Origin: Pseudonocardiales bacterium
Lineage (GTDB): Bacteria; Actinomycetota; Actinomycetes; Mycobacteriales; Pseudonocardiaceae
NCBI GenBank assembly: GCA_026393175.1
Contig: JAPLAT010000320.1
Location: 1-35,957, forward strand
Direction: 5' to 3'
Length of the DNA stretch: 35,957 nucleotides
Positions 16,589 through 24,720 of the stretch are shown here, piece by piece (position 1 is the first letter of the stretch; each line of letters begins with the position of its first letter). The notes under the pieces were generated by a model that worked only from the letters and a program-made list of their open reading frames with translations, ran no database searches and had not been told where the DNA came from. A program made the translations under genes and the position numbers.

Positions 16589-17365
16589 ATGGACCTCCCC
16601 GCGACGCTGCAGGTGGAGGAGCACGGCGAGATCGCCGTGCTCCGGCTGCACCGCGCCGCCAAGCGCAACGCCCTCGACGACGCCACGGTGCTGGGCCTGA
16701 AGGCCTACTTCACCGACCCCCCGCCCGGGGTCCGCGCGGTCGTCCTCGACGCCGCGGGCGAGCACTTCTCCGCGGGCCTGGACATGGCGGAGCTGGCCGC
16801 GACCGGCGACCCGTTCGCCGGGATGGAGCACTCCCGGATGTGGCACCGGGCCTTCGAGCGCATGGAGCGCGGCCGGGTGCCGGTCGTCGCCGTGCTCAAG
16901 GGGGCCGTCGTCGGCGGCGGGCTGGAACTGGCCTGCGCCGCGCACATCCGGGTCGCCGAGGACACCGCGTTCTACGCGCTGCCCGAGGGGCAGCGCGGCC
17001 TGTTCGTCGGCGGCGGGGCGTCGGTGCGGGTGCCCCGGCTGATCGGCGTGCACCGGATGGCCGACCTCATGCTCACCGGCCGCGTGCTCGACGCCGACGA
17101 GGGCCACGCCCTGGGGCTGTCGCACTACCGGGCCGCGCCCGGCGAGGGGCCGGCCCGGGCCATGGAGCTGGCGAAGCGGATCGCGACCGCGGCCCCGATC
17201 ACCACGTTCGCGGTGCTGCAGGCGCTGCCGCGGATCGCCGAGAGCAGCCCCGACCAGGGCTACCTCACCGAGGCGCTGATGGCCGCGGTCGCCTCCAGCA
17301 GCGGCGAGGCCAGGGAGCGGATGGAGGCGTTCCTCTCCGGGCGCGGGCCGAAGGTGGACCGGTGA
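16589..17365 (+). CDS. Enoyl-CoA hydratase/isomerase (crotonase family)
   Basis: EHFSAGLDMAELA; GAVVGGGLELACAAHIRVAEDTAFYALPEGQRGLFVGGGASVRVPRLIG. Confidence 0.92.
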   Translation: MDLPATLQVEEHGEIAVLRLHRAAKRNALDDATVLGLKAYFTDPPPGVRAVVLDAAGEHFSAGLDMAELAATGDPFAGMEHSRMWHRAFERMERGRVPVVAVLKGAVVGGGLELACAAHIRVAEDTAFYALPEGQRGLFVGGGASVRVPRLIGVHRMADLMLTGRVLDADEGHALGLSHYRAAPGEGPARAMELAKRIATAAPITTFAVLQALPRIAESSPDQGYLTEALMAAVASSSGEARERMEAFLSGRGPKVDR

Positions 17366-19311
17366 CCGCGCCCGAACTGCTCCGCACCCCGCCCGCCGAC
17401 CCGCGGGACGCCGGCCGCATCGGCGCGTTCGTCGCGCACGTCGAGCGAACCCGCGGGACGGCCTTCGCCGACTACGCCGCCCTGCACCACTGGTCGGTCA
17501 CCGACCTGGAGGGCTTCTGGTCCGCGCTCGTCGAGCACTTCGACATCGCCTTCACCACGCCGCCGACGGCCGTGCTGGGCCGCCGGGAGATGCCGGGCGC
17601 GCAGTGGTTCCCCGGCGCGGAGCTCAACTACGCCTTCCACGCCCTGCGCGGCACCGGCGTCGCCGACGACGACGTCGCGGTCGTGGCGCACTCGCAGACC
17701 CGCGCGGAGGTCGAGCTCACCTGGGCGCAGCTGCGCGAGGCCGTGGCGCGCGCCCGCGCCGGGCTCGTCCGGCTCGGGGTGGGGCGCGGCGACCGGGTCG
17801 TGGCCTACCTGCCGAACATCCCGGAGACCCTGGTCGCCTTCCTGGCCGCCGCGAGCCTGGGCGCGGTGTGGGCGAGCTGCGCGCCCGAGTTCGGCGCCCG
17901 CAGCGTGATCGACCGGTTCGCGCAGGTGGAGCCCACGGTGCTGCTCGCCGTCGGCGGCTACACCTACGGCGACAAGCCCGTCGACCGCCGCGCCGAGGTC
18001 GCCGCGCTGCGCGCCGGGCTGCCGACGCTGCGCCACGTCGTGGACGTCGCCTACGGCGGGGGCCCGCTCCCCGACGCCGTCACCTGGGAGGACCTGCTGG
18101 CCGAGCCGGGGCCGCTCGCGTTCGACCCGGTGCCGTTCGACCACCCGCTCTACGTCCTGTTCTCCTCCGGCACCACGGGCCGGCCCAAGGCGATCGTGCA
18201 CGGCCACGGTGGCATCACCGTCGAGCACACCAAGAACCACGCGCTGTCCTGGGACCTCGGCCCCGGCGACCGGCTCCAGTGGTTCACCACCACCGCGTGG
18301 ATGATGTGGAACGCGCTGGTGTCCGGCCTGGTCGTGGGCGCGTCGGTGGTGCTCATCGACGGGAACCCGGTGCACCCCGACCCCGGGTGGCAGTGGCGCC
18401 TGGCCGCGCGGACCGGGGCCACGGTGACGGGCGCGTCGCCGGGCTGGCTGATGGCGTGCCGCGCCGCGGGCCTGGCGCCGGGGCGGGAGCTGGAGTTCCC
18501 CCGGCTGCGCCAGATCGGGGTGGCGGGCAGCCCGCTGCCGCCCGAGGGCTACCGCTGGGTCACCGAGCAGTTCGGCCCCGGGGTGCTGCTCAACAACGGC
18601 AGCGGCGGCACCGACGTCTGCACGGGCATGGTCCAGGGCGGCCCCTGGCAGCCGGTGTGGCTCGGGGAGATCTCCGGCCCGACGCTCGGCGTGGCCGTCG
18701 CGGCGTTCGACGCCGAGGGACGCCCGGTCGTCGGCGAGCTGGGTGAGCTGGTGATCACCGAGCCGATGCCGAGCATGCCGGTGTGCTTCTGGGGCGACCC
18801 CGACGGCGAGCGCTACCGGGACACCTACTTCGACACCTGGCCCGGCGTGTGGCGCCACGGCGACTGGGCGCGGTTCCTGCCCACCGGCAGCTGCGTCATC
18901 GCCGGGCGCAGCGACGCGACGCTCAACCGCGGCGGGGTCCGGCTGGGCACCGCGGAGTTCTACGCGGTGGTCGAGGAGCTGCCCGAGGTGCAGGACAGCC
19001 TCGTCGTGCACCTGGAGGACGCGGCGGGCGGCAACGGCGAGCTGCTGCTGTTCCTGCAGCTCACCGAGGGGGTCGAGCTGGACGACGCGCTGCGTGCCCG
19101 GGTGGCCGGCGAGCTGCGCGCGGCCCTGTCGCCGCGGCACGTGCCCGACCGGATCGCGGCGGTGCCGGCGATCCCGCGCAACCGCACCGGCAAGAAGCTG
19201 GAGCTGCCGGTGAAGAAGATCCTGCGCGGGGCCGCGGTGGAGGACGTGGCCAGCCGCGACGTGCTCGCCGTGCCGACCGCGCTCGACGCGTTCGAGGCGA
19301 TCGCCCGATGA
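17362..19311 (+). CDS. Acetoacetyl-CoA synthetase-like acyl-CoA ligase
   Basis: YVLFSSGTTGRPKAIVHGHGG (AMP-binding P-loop), TTTAWMMWN, GSGGTDVC, GDWARF, RNRTGKKLELPVKKIL; GTG start (GTGA overlap). Confidence 0.92.
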   Translation: MTAPELLRTPPADPRDAGRIGAFVAHVERTRGTAFADYAALHHWSVTDLEGFWSALVEHFDIAFTTPPTAVLGRREMPGAQWFPGAELNYAFHALRGTGVADDDVAVVAHSQTRAEVELTWAQLREAVARARAGLVRLGVGRGDRVVAYLPNIPETLVAFLAAASLGAVWASCAPEFGARSVIDRFAQVEPTVLLAVGGYTYGDKPVDRRAEVAALRAGLPTLRHVVDVAYGGGPLPDAVTWEDLLAEPGPLAFDPVPFDHPLYVLFSSGTTGRPKAIVHGHGGITVEHTKNHALSWDLGPGDRLQWFTTTAWMMWNALVSGLVVGASVVLIDGNPVHPDPGWQWRLAARTGATVTGASPGWLMACRAAGLAPGRELEFPRLRQIGVAGSPLPPEGYRWVTEQFGPGVLLNNGSGGTDVCTGMVQGGPWQPVWLGEISGPTLGVAVAAFDAEGRPVVGELGELVITEPMPSMPVCFWGDPDGERYRDTYFDTWPGVWRHGDWARFLPTGSCVIAGRSDATLNRGGVRLGTAEFYAVVEELPEVQDSLVVHLEDAAGGNGELLLFLQLTEGVELDDALRARVAGELRAALSPRHVPDRIAAVPAIPRNRTGKKLELPVKKILRGAAVEDVASRDVLAVPTALDAFEAIAR

Positions 19312-20204
19312 CGACCGTCGCCGTCCTCGGCACCGGCGTGATCGGGACGAGCTGGGCCGCGCACTTCCTGCGCCACGGCCTGTCCGTGGTCGCGACGGAC
19401 CCGGCCGCGGGCGCGGAGGACCGGCTGCGTGCCGGCGTGGCCGCGATCGGTGCCCCCGCCGAGCGGCTGCGCTTCACCGACGACGTCGGCGCCGCCGCCG
19501 CGGCCGCGGACTTCGTGCAGGAGAACGGCCCGGAGCGCGAGGACGTCAAGCTCGCGGTGATCGCCGCCGCCGACGCCGCCGCCCGGCCCGACGTCGTGAT
19601 CGCCAGCAGCTCGTCGGGCCTGCTGCCCAGCGCGATCGCCCGCGGCGCGGCGCACCACCCCGAGCGGGTGCTCGTGGGGCACCCGTTCCAGCCGCCGCAC
19701 GTCGTCCCGCTGGTCGAGGTGGTGCCGGGGGAGCGCACGGCGGAGGCCGCCGTCGACGCGGCCGTCGCGTTCTACACGGGCGTGGGCAAGAAGCCGGTGC
19801 GGCTGCGCCGCGAGCTGCCCGGCCACGTCGTCAACCGGTTGCAGGCGGCGCTGTGGCAGGAGGCGTACTCGCTGGTCGAGCGCGGCGTCGTGAGCGTCGC
19901 CGACATCGACACCGCGATCAGCAACGGTCCCGGCCTGCGCTGGGCGCTGCTCGGGCCGTTCGCCACCCAGCACCTCTCCGGCGGGGCGGGCGGCATCGCC
20001 CACGTGCTGGAGCACCTCGGCCCGCCCACCGAGGCGTGGTGGCGCGACCTCGGGCAGGTCACGCTCACCCCCGCGCTGGTCGACGCGATCGTCGCCGGTG
20101 TGGACGCGGAGCTGGGCGGGGCCGACCCCGCCGAGCTGGCCACCCGCCGCGACACCGCGCTGCGCGCGCTGCTGGACCTCAAGGCCGAAGGGGGCCTCGG
20201 ATGA
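19308..20204 (+). CDS. 3-hydroxyacyl-CoA dehydrogenase, NAD-binding (single-module / L-carnitine-dehydrogenase-like)
   Basis: VAVLGTGVIGTSWAAHFLRHGLSVVATDP; VLVGHPFQPPHVVPLVEVVPG; ELPGHVVNRLQAALWQEAYSLVERGVVS; ATGA overlap. Confidence 0.9.
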   Translation: MTTVAVLGTGVIGTSWAAHFLRHGLSVVATDPAAGAEDRLRAGVAAIGAPAERLRFTDDVGAAAAAADFVQENGPEREDVKLAVIAAADAAARPDVVIASSSSGLLPSAIARGAAHHPERVLVGHPFQPPHVVPLVEVVPGERTAEAAVDAAVAFYTGVGKKPVRLRRELPGHVVNRLQAALWQEAYSLVERGVVSVADIDTAISNGPGLRWALLGPFATQHLSGGAGGIAHVLEHLGPPTEAWWRDLGQVTLTPALVDAIVAGVDAELGGADPAELATRRDTALRALLDLKAEGGLG

Positions 20205-21067
20205 CGCTCGACCTCGACGCGCTGGACGCCATCGACGTGCACGTGCACGTCGAGCAGGACGCCCACGGCTGCCTGTCCCTCGACCAGGAGCTGATGGACG
20301 CCTCGGCCGCCTACTTCAAGGCCGACCAGGACCGCACGCCCACGGTCGAGTCGATCGCGGCGTACTACCGGGAGCGGCGCACCGCGGCCGTCGTCTTCAC
20401 CGTGGACGCGACGACCGCGACCGGGCACCCCGCCCTGTCCAGCGAGGAGATCCTCGACGCCGCCGCGGCGCACGCCGACGTGCTCGTCCCGTTCGGGTCG
20501 GTGGACCCGCACGACGCGGCGGCGCCGGACCGGGTCCGCGCGCTGGCCGCCCGCGGCGCGCGGGGCTTCAAGTTCCACCCCAGCCTGCAGGCGTTCGCGC
20601 CGAACGACCCGGCGTTCTACCCGGTGTACGAGGCCGTCGCCGAGGCCGGCGTGCCCGCGCTGTTCCACACCGGCCAGACCGGCATCGGCGCCGGGCTGCC
20701 CGGCGGCCGCGGGATCAAGCTGCGCTTCTCCGACCCCATGCTCATCGACGACGTCGCCGCCGACTTCCCGCGGCTCACCGTCGTGCTCGCGCACCCGTCG
20801 GTGCCGTGGCAGGACGCCGCGATCTCGATGGCGACGCACAAGGCGAACGTCTACATCGACCTGTCGGGCTGGTCGCCGCGCTACTTCCCGCCCCAGCTCG
20901 TCCGCGCCGCGAACGGCCTGCTGAAGCGCAAGGTGCTGTTCGGGTCGGACTTCCCGGTCATCACGCCGGACCGCTGGCGCGCCGACTTCGACCGGCTGGA
21001 CGTCAAGGACGAGGTGCGGCCGCTGATCCTCAAGGACAACGCGGTGCGGATGCTGGGCCTGGGGTGA
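20201..21067 (+). CDS. Amidohydrolase family (TIM-barrel metal-dependent hydrolase; CouO/PhdC-like candidate)
   Basis: IDVHVHVEQDAHG (HxH), GARGFKFHPSLQAF, VLAHPSVPWQDAAISMA, VLFGSDFPVITPDRW; ATGA overlap. Confidence 0.88.
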   Translation: MTLDLDALDAIDVHVHVEQDAHGCLSLDQELMDASAAYFKADQDRTPTVESIAAYYRERRTAAVVFTVDATTATGHPALSSEEILDAAAAHADVLVPFGSVDPHDAAAPDRVRALAARGARGFKFHPSLQAFAPNDPAFYPVYEAVAEAGVPALFHTGQTGIGAGLPGGRGIKLRFSDPMLIDDVAADFPRLTVVLAHPSVPWQDAAISMATHKANVYIDLSGWSPRYFPPQLVRAANGLLKRKVLFGSDFPVITPDRWRADFDRLDVKDEVRPLILKDNAVRMLGLG

Positions 21068-21100
21068 CCCGCGGGGCCGCGACGGTGCAGGATCCCGCGC

Positions 21101-22162
21101 GTGCCCTCCCACCCGGCGCCGCCGCCCCCCGCGCCCTCCGACCTGGACGAGCGGCTCGAGCGCTGGGTCGCCGCGGGCCTGATCCGCGCCGACCAGGCCG
21201 ACCGCATCCGCGCGGCGGAACGCCCGGCCCCCGCGCCGGAGCCGCCCCGGGCGGTGTCCCTCGTGGCCGAGGCGCTCGGGTACGTCGGCGGCGTGCTGGT
21301 GCTCGTCGCCGCGGTGACGCTGACCGGGCGGCTGTGGGACGAGCTCGGCACCGGCGGGCGGCTCGCCGTCGCGCTCGGGGCCACCGCTGTGCTCCTGGGC
21401 GCGGGCGCGGCGGCCCCGGTGGGCGCCGCGGCCGGCCGGCGGCTGCGCGCGGTGTGCTGGCTGATCGGGGTGGCCACCCTGGCCTTCGCGACGGCGCTGG
21501 TCGGCGAGGACCTGCTCGACCTCGACGGGGACGGCGTCGCCCTGCTCACCTCCGCCGTCGCGGCCGCGTCGGCGGGCGGGCTGTGGGCGGCGCACCGCAC
21601 GGTCGTGCAGCAGGCGGCCGTGGTGCTCCCGCTGGCCGTCGGGGCCGGGGCCGCCGCCGCGCACCTGCCCGCCGGCGCGGACACCGTGACCGGGCTCGCG
21701 GTGTGGGGCACGGGCCTGGTCTGGCTGCTGCTGGGCCGCGGCGGGGTGATCACGGCCCGGCCTGCGGCGACGGTGCTGGGCGGGACCACCGCCGTCGTCG
21801 GCGCCCAGCTGACAGTCGACACCGACGGGGGCGCCGTGCTGGCCGTGCTGACCGCCCTCGCCCTCGTGGCGGGCGGGGTCGTCCTGCGCGACCTGCTGCT
21901 GCTCGTGCTCGGCGCGGCGGCCGTGCTCGTCACCGTCCCGACGGTGCTGTCGCGCTGGTTCCCGGACGCGCTGTCCGTGCCGCTGGTGCTGCTCGCGGCG
22001 GGGACGCTGCTGGTCGTCGGCGCGCTGTGGGCGGCCCGGCGCGGCACCGTCCGCCCGGTGCGGCGCCCGGCGGAGCTGCCGCCCCGCCTCGCCGTGATCG
22101 TCGCCGCGGGGGTGGGGCTGGCCGTGGCCGTCGCCGTCGTGGTGCTGGGGCTGGCGGGGTAG
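21101..22162 (+). CDS. Multi-pass membrane protein (DUF2157-like)
   Basis: 353 aa; LDERLERWVAAGLIRADQADRIRAAE N-terminus followed by about 10 hydrophobic helices. Confidence 0.75.
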   Translation: MPSHPAPPPPAPSDLDERLERWVAAGLIRADQADRIRAAERPAPAPEPPRAVSLVAEALGYVGGVLVLVAAVTLTGRLWDELGTGGRLAVALGATAVLLGAGAAAPVGAAAGRRLRAVCWLIGVATLAFATALVGEDLLDLDGDGVALLTSAVAAASAGGLWAAHRTVVQQAAVVLPLAVGAGAAAAHLPAGADTVTGLAVWGTGLVWLLLGRGGVITARPAATVLGGTTAVVGAQLTVDTDGGAVLAVLTALALVAGGVVLRDLLLLVLGAAAVLVTVPTVLSRWFPDALSVPLVLLAAGTLLVVGALWAARRGTVRPVRRPAELPPRLAVIVAAGVGLAVAVAVVVLGLAG

Positions 22163-22212
22163 GGGACCTTCGCCCCTGGTCGCGCCGGCCCGGCCGCGGG
22201 ACCGTCGGGAGC

Positions 22213-22728
22213 ATGGCGGAGCGACGGGTGCGGCGGAGCCGCGAGCGGGTGCTGGGCGGGGTGTGCGCGGGCGTGGCCGAGCACCTGGGGGTCGACGCGC
22301 TGCCGGTGCGGCTCGCCGTGGTCCTGATCGCGCTGGTCACCGGCGGGTTCGGGGTGCTGGCCTACCTGCTGGCGTGGGTCCTGCTGCCGCCGCCCGCGGA
22401 GGGCGCCGCGCCGCCTGCCGAGATCCCGGCGACCGCCCGGACCCCGGCCCCGCGCCCCGCCGTCCCCGCGCCGGGCGCGGCCTGGCGGGCCGTGGGCGGC
22501 GAGGTCCGCACGCTCGCGGGCGGGGTGCGGGCGGCCGTCGGCGGGGTCCCCCGCACGGCCGGCTCCCCGCTGGACACGGCCGACGCGGCCGCGACGGCAC
22601 TGGGGGAGCACCTGCGCACCCCGGAGGTCGGGGCCGGGCTGCGCCGCACCGCGCAGGGCCTGGCCACCGCCGTCACCGCGACGGTGGACGAGGCCGCCCG
22701 CCGTGCGCGGCGCGACGGCGGGGCCTGA
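22213..22728 (+). CDS. PspC domain-containing protein
   Basis: RRVRRSRERVLGGVCAGVAEHLGVDALPVRLAVVLIALVTGGFGVLAYLLAWVLLP: canonical PspC. Confidence 0.93.
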   Translation: MAERRVRRSRERVLGGVCAGVAEHLGVDALPVRLAVVLIALVTGGFGVLAYLLAWVLLPPPAEGAAPPAEIPATARTPAPRPAVPAPGAAWRAVGGEVRTLAGGVRAAVGGVPRTAGSPLDTADAAATALGEHLRTPEVGAGLRRTAQGLATAVTATVDEAARRARRDGGA

Positions 22729-22775
22729 ACCGGCGGGCCGTCCACGGTCGGCGCCGGGCCGGGCGGGAGACCGAC

Positions 22776-23051
22776 ATGGACGGGAACGGGACCGGCCGCC
22801 GCCGGTGGCAGGACCTCGGCCCGCGCGCCCGCGCGGCCACGGCGATCGGGGCCGCGGTGCAGGTCGCGCTGCTCGTCGCGGCGCTGCGCGACCTGCGGTG
22901 CCGGTCGGCCGAGGAGGTGAACGGGCCGCGCCGGGTGTGGGTGCTGGTCTCGCTCGTCACCATCGTCGGCCCGCTGACGTACTTCGCCGCGGGCCGGCGG
23001 CCCCGGGCCGGTTGCGCCGCGTCGGCGCCGGGGGTCAGACTGGGCCCGTGA
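22776..23051 (+). CDS. Small PLDc_N-like membrane protein
   Basis: GAAVQVALLVAALRDLRCRSAEEVNGPRRVWVLVSLVTIVGPLTYFAAGRR. Confidence 0.7.
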   Translation: MDGNGTGRRRWQDLGPRARAATAIGAAVQVALLVAALRDLRCRSAEEVNGPRRVWVLVSLVTIVGPLTYFAAGRRPRAGCAASAPGVRLGP

Positions 23052-23152
23052 CCGCCCTGGCCCCGTCGCGCACGTTCTGCGTGTGCCTGCTCGCGACGGA
23101 CCAGCTCTCGGTCGACGACCGTCGGTGTCGTCCGGCTCCCGCGCGCGCCTGA
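23048..23152 (+). CDS. Putative 34-aa Cys-containing small ORF
   Basis: GTG start at the GTGA overlap with the upstream gene: VTALAPSRTFCVCLLATDQLSVDDRRCRPAPARA. Confidence 0.3.
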   Translation: MTALAPSRTFCVCLLATDQLSVDDRRCRPAPARA

Positions 23153-23215
23153 CCGGATCCCGGCCCGGGTCGCGCGCACTGCGCCCGCCGACCCCGTCCC
23201 GCCCCGGAGCGACCC

Positions 23216-23356
23216 GTGACCCGCCCCCGCCCTGCCCGCCGCGGCCCCCGTCCCCCCGGCGCCGCCGACACGCCCACCCCCGGCCGGTGGCGACGCCTCG
23301 CGGCGCGGTTCGCCGCCGCGGTGCGCGCCGCGCACGCGGCCTCGGTGCCGTTCTGA
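23216..23356 (+). CDS. Putative 46-aa basic small protein
   Basis: GTG start: VTRPRPARRGPRPPGAADTPTPGRWRRLAARFAAAVRAAHAASVPF; basic linker plus amphipathic C-terminus. Confidence 0.3.
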   Translation: MTRPRPARRGPRPPGAADTPTPGRWRRLAARFAAAVRAAHAASVPF

Positions 23357-23716
23357 GGAGTCCCGGCTCCGACGAACGGCTGACGAACGGCTGACGATCC
23401 GGCGCCGCCCTCGTCACGGGGGCCTGCGCTGCGCTACACAGGGGGAGCACGGTGGCCACCGGGACGCGCCCGGGGCCCGGGAGCGCGGACGCCGACGGTG
23501 GCGCGGCTGGGGAGCCCGCCTTCACCGGCCGGTCGCAGCACCCCGGCCCCGCGGGATCACCGCTGGGGAGCGGGAGCCGGCCGGTGGCCACCGTGCGACA
23601 CCCGTCCCCTGCCCCTCCGCCCGCGTCCCCGGGCGGGTCGTCCGGCGCTCCGGCCGCCGTCCTCACGGCGGCCCCGGTGCCGAGGTCCGTCCCGACCGCC
23701 CGCGCCGGCCCCCGCG

Positions 23717-24016
23717 TCAGGCCGTACCGGCCGGGTCCAGCGGGGACGGCGGCACGGGAGCGCCGACGGACCCCCCGCCGCCCCCACCACCGGACTCGAC
23801 CAGCACCTCGACGGCGGTCGCGGCCGGCACGGCGATGCCGGCCAGCGGCTGCTGCGCGGTGACTACGCCGGTGGCCGGCAGCGGGTCGACGGGGTCGGCG
23901 GAGACCACCACCACCCGCGCGGACAGCGCGAGCGCGTGCGCCTCGCCGATCTCCAGGCCGACCAGGGCCGGTACGAGCACGGCGTCCTGCGGATCGGGGC
24001 CCGCGGCTGCGTCCAT
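23717..24016 (-). CDS. Small protein with a single PASTA domain
   Basis: VPALVGLEIGEAHALALSARVVVVSADPVDPLPATGVVTAQQPLAGIAVPAATAVEVLVESGGGGGGG: PASTA fold pattern; 3' portion of ORF 23717..25057. Confidence 0.75.
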   Translation of the reverse strand: MDAAAGPDPQDAVLVPALVGLEIGEAHALALSARVVVVSADPVDPLPATGVVTAQQPLAGIAVPAATAVEVLVESGGGGGGGSVGAPVPPSPLDPAGTA

Positions 24017-24309
24017 GGCCAGGGGTACCCGCGGTCGTCGCGCGGGACACGCGGGTCCTCCGGAGGCGGGTCGGTCCCCGGACCGCCGGCCGATCGCCGC
24101 GCCGACGTCGACCTTCGCGCGCCGGCCAGTCCCGCGTGCGACGCCGGCGCGCGTGGGAGACCGCCGAGCGCGCGTCGACAGGACGAGCGCGCGGCGGCGC
24201 GACCCACCCACCCGTCGCCGGCGGCCGCTCCGTCGGCGGGCCCGCCCCGGTCTTTCCCCGCCCCGGTCGTCCCCTGCCCCGGCCGTCCCCGCCCCGGTCG
24301 TCCCCCCCG

Positions 24310-24720
24310 TCAGTTCCCGGCCGGGACGGGCGGTGGGGCCGGGGACGCGGACCGGGTCGTGGCCGGGGTCGCGGTCGGTGTCACCGTCGGGGTCGCTGTC
24401 GCGGACGGGACCGGAGAAGGGATCGTGGGGACGGTCGGGGCGCCGCTCGGGTCCGGTTGCTGGACGACGCTGGGCACCGCGGCCGGGGGCAGCGGTGCCC
24501 CGGTGAGGGGCACGGGCGCGGTCTGCGGCCGCACCCCGCACCCGGCGACGACCACCGCGGCCGCCGTGACGGCGACGAGGAGCCCGGCCGCGCGCCGCGC
24601 CGCCCGCCCGGGGGCCGCTCGCCCGTGGTCCGTCCGCCCGGATGCTGTCCGTCCCGGGGCCCGCCCGGACACCGTCCGCCCGCGGCCGACGCGTCCCGGG
24701 CCCTGCCGCCGGCCGGTCAC
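24310..24720 (-). CDS. Small lipoprotein with Pro/Thr-rich tail
   Basis: AGLLVAVTAAAVVVAGCGVRPQ lipobox (VAGC); starts in a 4-nt overlap with the histidine kinase stop. Confidence 0.7.
   Translation of the reverse strand: MTGRRQGPGRVGRGRTVSGRAPGRTASGRTDHGRAAPGRAARRAAGLLVAVTAAAVVVAGCGVRPQTAPVPLTGAPLPPAAVPSVVQQPDPSGAPTVPTIPSPVPSATATPTVTPTATPATTRSASPAPPPVPAGN

Noticed and set aside
23452-23862. 136-aa plus-strand ORF with a GTG start after a GGGGGAG sequence
   Set aside because: Pro/Ala/Gly low complexity, no recognisable domain, and the 3' part is antisense to the PASTA gene.
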